DNA of 64,000 nt from Artemia franciscana (lineage: Eukaryota > Arthropoda > Branchiopoda > Anostraca > Artemiidae), in contig NC_088873.1 in the NCBI RefSeq assembly GCF_032884065.1, positions 8,815,702 through 8,879,701 on the forward strand, in the 5' to 3' direction. This document shows positions 61,301 to 64,000 of this stretch, piece by piece. The notes under the pieces were generated by a model. It did no database searches, was not told the origin of the DNA, and saw nothing but the letters and a program-made list of their open reading frames with translations. The translations under genes and the position numbers were made by a program. Each line of letters opens with the position of its first letter. The stretch's first letter is position 1.

Positions 61301-61910
61301 AAAGCAACTAGTAACTGAAAATTAAGGTAAAATGTTCTTTTGTCAAAATTTCAATAGGCATAGACCTATCATGTAGAGAAATGTCAGGGCCCTCTAGAGG
61401 GAGAAGGAGTGGAGGTAGTTGCTTTAGCCTGTAGACCCATCCCTGAAAGTTTCATTTTCCTAACCTAAACCCTTTACGAGATAGCAAGAAGTCAATTAAC
61501 TAGAATTTTACTGCAGTAGCCTAATTTCCATCCAGGTGAGGTTGGATCTGAAGGTAGGCTATAATAAAGTAGACTAGGCTATGATTCATTTTAGGCTAGT
61601 TTTACCTAAGTATTTATTAACATTCATGTTTGATTGAGGATTCATTTATTTATTCATAATAGTTTATTCTGATTTAAGGTATAATCTTTACTTGAATCTG
61701 TTTTTTTTTTATTGGTTTTCAAGTTTGCATTGGCCTTAGCAATTATTTTAAGAAGTTGAATATGAGCTTATGTGTAGTCTAAACATAAGATAACGATATA
61801 AAAAAGATATATCTTTTTTAAAACTGTTATTTTATACAAAAGGACAGTTACAAACCTTCATAACGTTTTATCTTTCTTAACCACATCCTTGCACCAAAAG
61901 AGCCCGACAT
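37411..61910 (-). CDS. PTCD2: PTCD2-like mitochondrial pentatricopeptide repeat protein, 7 exons
   Basis: Seven coding exons (61856-61910, 51608-51839, 50602-50695, 47214-47408, 44100-44279, 39041-39259, 37411-37512) sum to 1077 nt, i.e. 358 residues plus stop; human PTCD2 is 388. Splice phases agree at all six introns (1,2,0,0,0,0). Diagnostic similarities to vertebrate PTCD2 are RYHSQKTKSPFRFGPIV (human RYH...YKFGPLF), the PVEALKAFCDPDLDG region, and SCYKQNTPESYKLATEI (human ICYKLNSPESFKI). PTCD2 is a mitochondrial matrix RNA-binding protein involved in cytochrome b transcript processing in mice. The N-terminus MSGSFGARMWLRKIKRYE is basic and suits a mitochondrial presequence. No clear AATAAA follows the stop. 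The gene looks intact and functional; its introns total over 23 kb and hold most of the mobile elements of this region. Confidence 0.85.
37513..39040. other. PTCD2 intron 6; purine-rich tract inside
   Basis: At about 38095-38205 the plus strand is almost entirely A and G ('aagaaagaatgagaagataa' pattern), which produces a long Ser/Phe/Leu ORF on the minus strand that is not a gene. Nothing else is recognised. Confidence 0.6.
39041..39259 (-). CDS. PTCD2: PTCD2 exon 6
   Basis: The acceptor is 'cttccgttttag' and the donor is AAG|GTAAGA. The 73 codons run ILAYSSMDRPEEALRIIKRD to REKGFLVEK, in phase 0 at both ends. It covers the C-terminal helical region. Confidence 0.82.
39260..42129. other. PTCD2 intron 5, proximal part; no gene seen
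   Basis: AT-rich. A short plus-strand reading at 40408-40599 (IQYKEERIVRLEDMRQRVSK) resembles the Arg/Glu-rich repeats found in some arthropod Helitron-associated or STPR-like proteins, but it is isolated and weak. The 41640-41870 part contains an inverted pair ('ggcaacccccgcgcttct' and 'cacgggggttgcc'). Confidence 0.4.
42130..43970 (-). mobile_element. two decayed endonuclease-RT LINE fragments, head to tail
   Basis: On the minus strand 43970-43190 reads a linker (NAKGRW.RYAENILNHD), GDFRKTLIKPLF, GAKQGCVLSLF and LDYTDS, i.e. the end of the linker and the RT core. Downstream, 43200-42130 reads LRDFNAQVGRNR, DVKSKYHYLVVFRVNLKLKF and then the full linker to LEDFENMLNHDRVTGK and EEELVT. This is the endonuclease and linker. 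Endonuclease should precede RT, so these are two truncated copies in tandem, both full of stops. The type is the dispersed craniofacial-development-protein-2-like RT common in aquatic invertebrates. Confidence 0.75.
44100..44279 (-). CDS. PTCD2: PTCD2 exon 5
   Basis: The acceptor is 'tatttttataag' and the donor is AAG|GTAGGA. The 60 codons run NTPESYKLATEIGRQDKEHV to LLTRNLK. The NTPESYK start matches human NSPESFK, and the Ala-rich AAAVALKQRDPGLALELL matches the human AVALALNQNEMAKAV segment. Confidence 0.88.
45182..45494 (+). mobile_element. tRNA-derived SINE with 12-bp target-site duplications
   Basis: Perfect direct repeats 'actgtttactgc' lie at 45182-45193 and 45483-45494. The body (45194-45482) starts within a tRNA-like region with a canonical B box GGTTCGAATCC (45221-45231). 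A GC-rich tRNA-unrelated body ('gggtacctggagaattctgg') follows and ends in a T-rich tail. The A-box half of the tRNA head is missing, so the copy is 5'-truncated. It lies in PTCD2 intron 4. Confidence 0.85.
45500..46030. other. PTCD2 intron 4, no gene seen
   Basis: AT-rich with short reiterations of 'aatttgaatgtt' near 45855-45950. Confidence 0.5.
46031..46398 (+). repeat. 88-bp tandem repeat, four copies
   Basis: Units start 'gattctatgtgttctctatt' at 46031, 46119, 46207 and 46312. They are nearly identical. The last spacing is 105 because 'tagattctactattgtg' is repeated at the junction. It lies in PTCD2 intron 4. Confidence 0.95.
46400..47213. other. PTCD2 intron 4, no gene seen
   Basis: AT-rich with short C-runs near 47035 and 47087. 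No repeat family recognised. Confidence 0.45.
47214..47408 (-). CDS. PTCD2: PTCD2 exon 4
   Basis: The acceptor is 'ttatttttttag' and the donor is CAG|GTAGGA. The 65 codons run AFCDPDLDGLFEDLSSLKLL to VLASCYKQ, in phase 0 at both ends. They cover one helix-turn-helix PPR-like unit. Confidence 0.85.
47640..47800 (+). repeat. purine-rich low-complexity tract
   Basis: 'gagagacaatgatttgccaa' occurs twice in tandem (47643, 47664). It is followed by about 100 bp of G/A-rich sequence ('agagagggaagagagaaata', 'ggaggcggagagagaaagag'). Confidence 0.85.
47840..48436 (-). mobile_element. decayed non-LTR RT fragment; separate LINE-like tail
   Basis: On the minus strand near 48175-48150 the reading is QISYVDDVLLMSF, the RT catalytic Y.DD motif. 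It is followed in broken frames by LKYLCLVYDTDKLSTRVLTV, as found after the catalytic motif in CR1/L2-like LINEs. At about 48270-48436 the plus strand has a 3'-UTR-like end 'attaataaattgattgattg' with a (TTGA)n tail. This tail is in the opposite orientation, so it probably belongs to another insertion. Confidence 0.55.
49110..49298 (+). mobile_element. hAT transposase dimerisation-domain relic
   Basis: The reading FLKVLPTTSVTSEQAYFNHR, LFHAKSACPDNVRTLGKHNF matches the hAT C-terminal pattern LP.TS..SE..FS......... RS.L.PDNV..L. No catalytic part is found upstream, so it is a fragment in PTCD2 intron 3. Confidence 0.65.
49300..50601. other. PTCD2 intron 3, no gene seen
   Basis: At 49345-49500 there is a low-complexity patch rich in 'aaaacag' and 'ctgtttt' with several small inverted repeats ('aaaacagctgtttt'). 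The rest is AT-rich. Confidence 0.5.
50602..50695 (-). CDS. PTCD2: PTCD2 exon 3
   Basis: The acceptor is 'ttctgtttttctag' and the donor is AAG|GTAAGA. One base completes the Arg codon, then YHSQKTKSPFRFGPIVMRYY and SNGQPVEALK. It is too short for ORF callers but strongly similar to the human RYH...FGPLFVRLCYEL segment. Confidence 0.85.
50696..51607. other. PTCD2 intron 2, no gene seen
   Basis: AT-rich intron with no recognisable element. Confidence 0.6.
51608..51839 (-). CDS. PTCD2: PTCD2 exon 2
   Basis: The acceptor is 'tgtcttttctag' and the donor is AAAGAG|GTAGGG. It encodes IRTIYTAENLGIPKYEQARA through to HSLLKR, corresponding to the N-terminal helical region of PTCD2 that starts 'RYLLTDNVVKLQEF' in human. 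It ends in phase 2. Confidence 0.8.
51840..53200. other. PTCD2 intron 1 distal part, no gene seen
   Basis: AT-rich with C-runs near 52363 and 52697. No repeat family recognised. Confidence 0.45.
53225..53275 (-). ncRNA. eroded Penelope-type hammerhead-like scar
   Basis: On the minus strand the order is CTGAGGA, a short stem-like segment, then GAAATATTTGC, as in the other Penelope-type motifs here. Stem II does not pair well, so the call is weak. Confidence 0.2.
53280..55094. other. PTCD2 intron 1, no gene seen
   Basis: AT-rich, with C9 near 53723 and a G7 near 53994. Several unsupported small ORFs. Confidence 0.4.
55188..55238 (-). ncRNA. hammerhead-like motif in Penelope terminal repeat, copy 4
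   Basis: On the minus strand: CTGAAGA (55230-55224), a strong stem II (AGCCCT/AGGGCT with a GC-rich loop), GAAA, ATAT and T, then CACTGAATT. Core boxes and stem II are good. Stem I is mostly lost because the microsatellite replaces its outer strand, so this copy is probably inactive. Confidence 0.55.
55239..55304. repeat. (TA)n microsatellite
   Basis: About 65 bp of uninterrupted TA. It creates Tyr/Ile-repeat ORFs on both strands that are not genes. Confidence 0.98.
56320..57265 (-). mobile_element. CR1/Jockey-group LINE 3' part, reverse orientation
   Basis: The minus-strand reading has KDLGVVVDNLLKFNKHFALT, KIIKRRMFLKLSKAIRTPVL and further C-terminal pieces, then a 3' UTR (56520-56320) whose sequence recurs at about 60540-60640 on the plus strand. 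It is interrupted by stops and truncated before the RT core. It lies back to back with the next copy in PTCD2 intron 1. Confidence 0.7.
57275..59030 (+). mobile_element. CR1/Jockey-group LINE, RT domain to 3' end (best copy)
   Basis: An open reading of 232 codons carries the RT fingers/palm motifs: FKKGDQSKAENYRPISLMSA, KQHGFLPRKSVETNLLET, LILLDITKAFNKVPHNRL and SGVPQGTVLKPTLFLIYIND. It continues past a stop at 58023 with the thumb and C-terminal region (DLGVLLDDNLKFHKHTA, LYKALVRPILDFGTCLAG, VNDWNQLSQETVLASLP) to TAA at 58801-58803. Three in-frame stops are seen (near 58023, 58230 and 58287). The catalytic box reads YTND instead of YADD, losing the first Asp, so it is dead. The 5' end, including endonuclease and ORF1, is missing. 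Confidence 0.88.
59090..60640 (+). mobile_element. CR1/Jockey-group LINE, older decayed copy
   Basis: It starts inside the RT (LTSAVAKVFNMIVNYVLLEN, then SGVP-like 'gtggtgttcctcagggaact'). It continues through NHSNHYVDDSKLLGVSD (a YVDD box), then RWLLSFSM, SSSLGLVKRRMFLKLYKAIL and a 3' UTR shared with 56320-56520. Many stops and a short insertion near 59550-59635 are present. It is closer to the reverse copy at 56320 than to the middle copy. Confidence 0.75.
60913..61511. mobile_element. TIR element with ~165-bp inverted termini
   Basis: It starts 'gtaaaattctagttaattaa' and ends 'tcaattaactagaattttac'. The inverted homology extends inwards through 'cactccttctccctctaga' (about 61040) against 'tctagagggagaaggagtg' (about 61393). 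The internal 'gttttcagcttcataacttt' is shared with 27094-27635. No ORF. It sits about 350 bp downstream of PTCD2 exon 1, within intron 1. Confidence 0.8.
61512..61855. other. PTCD2 intron 1 start, no element seen
   Basis: AT-rich intronic sequence between the TIR element and exon 1. Confidence 0.6.
61856..61910 (-). CDS. PTCD2: PTCD2 exon 1 (start codon, presequence)
   Basis: ATG at 61910-61908, then 18 codons plus one base, with donor GAAG|GTTTGT. The one leftover base joins the two at the start of exon 2 to give Gly (YEGIRTIYT). The reading is rich in Arg/Lys with a single acidic residue, as expected for mitochondrial import. This exon is short, so it rests on phase, composition and position rather than homology. 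Confidence 0.6.
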
Positions 61911-62166
61911 TTTTTGAAATTTTTGCGGAATTTGGATCAATGCCCCTTTTCGGAAATGAATCCTGAGTTGCGTTTGATTCACTTTTCAAGTTGACTGAAA
62001 CCAGCATTCTTACGTTTTATTTGCGATTCTTCGTTAACTTGGAGCGTTCGATTTGTAAAAGTTGACTGAAAGTTAATGAAAAGTTGACTTTTAACAACTT
62101 TTACATTTTGTACGTTCGTCTCAAGTTAATTCGGGAAGACGGCAGAAGTTTCAATTATAGCTGGTC
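61911..62166. promoter_or_regulatory. likely PTCD2 promoter, possibly bidirectional
   Basis: The 256 bp upstream of the PTCD2 ATG are clearly richer in CG dinucleotides than the flanks (gcgttcg, tacgttcgtc, ttcgggaagacgg). No TATA box is placed convincingly. A plus-strand ATG in a fair context (ggtcATGG) follows at 62167, so the same segment could drive a divergent gene. Inference from composition and position only. Confidence 0.35.
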
Positions 62167-62223
62167 ATGGAGTATGTCTTCAGATGGATCCAAGATGAAG
62201 GCATCACTTTTGTGTACCAGTGT
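62167..62223 (+). CDS. candidate first coding exon of a divergent plus-strand gene
   Basis: An ATG begins a protein-like reading MEYVFRWIQDEGITFVYQCG. Possible donors lie at about 62224 (TGTG|GTGATT) or 62260 (GGCAG|GTTGCA). No downstream exon is visible before the window ends and the product is unknown. The reading does not belong to PTCD2, which is on the other strand. Confidence 0.2.
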
Positions 62224-62721
62224 GGTGATTTATTGAGCTTGATTTTTTGTTGTTGGGCAGGTTGCACTAAAATAGACTTAAAAATTATGTTATTAGCCTA
62301 GTTAAAGCTGGCTTTTTTCTTGTATGGGTGGGTGGGTTTTTTCCTTTACTGGGTGGGTGGGATAGGTAGATAATAAAATGGTTAAGAAAAATCTTATAAA
62401 GTTATTGCAATATTAGTTAAAGTTACTACTAAGCTACTTGAGCAAATTATTTCAGAGCTGGGTATCCTAATACAATTTGTGTGGCCAGAAGTTTAATTGT
62501 TAGATTGGAAATTGTGATTTTCATTTGTCTTCTTTTAATCATTCCATTCAAGATGCTTTTAATATCTTTTTATTGTGATAGATTGTCTTAATGCTCTGAA
62601 AAGGGAAAATATTTTAATTGCATAGGATATGAAAATTTCAGTAGGCTAAAGTCCTAAATTAGCAAGGGAAGTGTTTATTTCACTAAAAAATCATTTGTAT
62701 ACAGTAATTTTTTTAAAATCA
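62224..62721. other. no gene seen
   Basis: AT-rich sequence with two short 'gggtgggtggg' patches near 62330-62355. Confidence 0.4.
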
Positions 62722-62758
62722 CTGTATAATTGGAGTTCTTTGAACTCCAATTATACAG
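62722..62758. repeat. perfect 17-bp-arm hairpin
   Basis: 'ctgtataattggagttc' is followed by ttt and its exact inverse complement ending at 62758. It is followed by a short T-run. Could be a foldback transposon end; function unknown. Confidence 0.9.
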
Positions 62759-63115
62759 CCCTGTTTTTGGCCCCCTTTAGCCTGTATCCAGTTCATGATT
62801 GCCATTTAGCCTAAATTTCATTTTTTCTGTTACTCATTTCTTGTCAATATTACTAAGGGTTCATAGTTCAGCTCTAGAGAAGTCATTCTTAAATAACATG
62901 TGCTTATGTAGCCTATAAATAGCTTGTTGCTACTTATTCTTCTCTGGGTATACAATGCTTGATGTGGTAAAAGATTTACATAATAACTATAGGTAACATG
63001 TTCTACATGCATCCCTGCTCTACTTTAGCCCCAACCCTCCTAATATGGAAATCTAATGCTGAAATTACATATTTCCTATTGATTCTGCCAAGTTTGCAAA
63101 TTAGGCAGGTTGGGA

Positions 63116-63641
63116 GTAAATTTTTTTTGTTCATATTTTGACTTACAAATAAAAGGCATCAATACCACTTGATGCCTTTTTCTATGTTCTTTAAAAGTAT
63201 AATAATTGCTTATATTGCTAATTAAATTTAAGCACTTTTTCACCTAACTTAACAAATTTTGGCAGTGAGAAAAACCTACATTATTTTGTCAAAAATGACC
63301 AAAAACAAATACTTTAATTGAAAATTTGGCATCAAAGAAGAAGAAAATAGCATAATACTGTAAAATTTATTAATTCAACTTAATTGTGGAAAATTAGTGC
63401 TTGTGGGTTATATAATATTTAGAAAATGGATTAAGAATGAAACAGTAAGTTTGAGACCAATGTTTTAAGCTTTTTTTTACCCAAAAACTAGAAATATTTT
63501 GGTCATTTTCAAGAGCCCAAAAAGTGCTTAAATTTGAACTTGGAATTGAAGCACTTATTATGTTTGTAAAGAATATAAAAAAAAGGCATCAAGGGATATG
63601 TTCACTCTATAAGTCAACTATATGAACAACAAAAAATTTAC
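63116..63641. mobile_element. TIR element, 526 bp, ~130-bp inverted termini
   Basis: It starts 'gtaaattttttttgttcata' and ends 'tatgaacaacaaaaaatttac'. Inwards, 'cttgatgcctttttctat' (63170) mirrors 'ataaaaaaaaggcatcaag' (63576), and 'aaatttaagcactttttcac' (63223) mirrors 'aaaaagtgcttaaatttg' (63518). No ORF. The terminal GTAAA(A/T)TT resembles that of the 60913 and 27094 elements. Confidence 0.8.
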
Positions 63642-64000
63642 CAATTATTAGTATAGAGTTGCATGATTTTCTCCTGGGTATATAGGCTAAATGGAAGGTC
63701 ACTTACACCTGATCCTGTCCCTACTGTTTTTACTTGGTTGGAAAAAAGTCCAAAGAAAGTTCCTATTGAAAAGGAAAGAGCCCAAAAGTGAGATTGAATT
63801 TGTCATAGCTTGGAGGTTTGCCCCTTCAGTCTGTTCAAAAAAAACAGATTTGTAATTGAAGTTTTGTTAATTTCAATCTTAAGGGTGACCTATATTTGTG
63901 ACACTTCATTAAATAGTTGTAAAGGGATAATTATATTTATTTGTCTTGTTTGTTTTCTATATGATTGTTTTTTGAATTTTTAAATTGATATACATTTCTT

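Overview
This is an arthropod-like nuclear genome window: AT-rich, intron-rich and crowded with mobile elements, long runs of C or G, and microsatellites. Spliced genes, non-LTR (LINE) reverse transcriptases, a tRNA-derived SINE, hAT and MULE transposase relics and Penelope-like debris rule out a prokaryote. The gene content and repeat style suggest a crustacean (brine-shrimp-like), but that is an inference and the species cannot be fixed from the sequence alone. Three protein-coding genes can be followed exon by exon, using splice sites and phase agreement.

Region 1 (1-4.4 kb, + strand) holds the 3' end of a gene for a divergent CNC/NF-E2-type bZIP protein. A zipper exon (826-999) and a last exon (3726-3956) are in phase and match the conserved C-terminus of Cnc/NRF/NF-E2. 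The DNA-contacting basic region looks degenerate, and its upstream part would lie beyond a 100-N assembly gap. Two decayed copies of the zipper exon lie just downstream of it.

Region 2 (4.5-22.5 kb) is mostly repeats around a minus-strand gene. Two related exons encode Arg/Lys-rich STPR-like repeat blocks, and a third encodes an acidic region with VKEEP/VREEP motifs. The 3' end of the second repeat exon, with its splice donor, has been copied twice more in tandem downstream of it.

Region 3 (22.6-37.1 kb) has no gene I can support. It contains foldback MITE-like elements, LINE and MULE relics, a TIR element, and a large array of ~285-bp units with a 570-bp higher-order duplication. A near-perfect 119-bp inverted repeat carries two facing hammerhead-ribozyme motifs.

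Region 4 (37.4-61.9 kb, minus strand) is the mitochondrial pentatricopeptide protein gene PTCD2. Seven coding exons sum to 1077 nt (358 aa plus stop), with phases agreeing at every junction, spread over 24.5 kb. Its introns hold a head-to-tail pair of endonuclease-RT LINE fragments, a SINE with perfect 12-bp target-site duplications, an 88-bp tandem repeat, hAT and RT relics, a Penelope-like relic with a hammerhead motif, and a cluster of three LINE copies in the 10-kb first intron.

Region 5 (61.9-64 kb) starts with a CpG-containing segment that probably holds the PTCD2 promoter. It may also serve a plus-strand gene beginning near 62167. The window ends with a hairpin and a ~526-bp TIR element.

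The most unusual content is the set of Penelope-type hammerhead ribozyme motifs (three well formed, one partial, several eroded), the paired palindrome they form, and the repeated duplication of exon-sized pieces of both transcription-factor-like genes.
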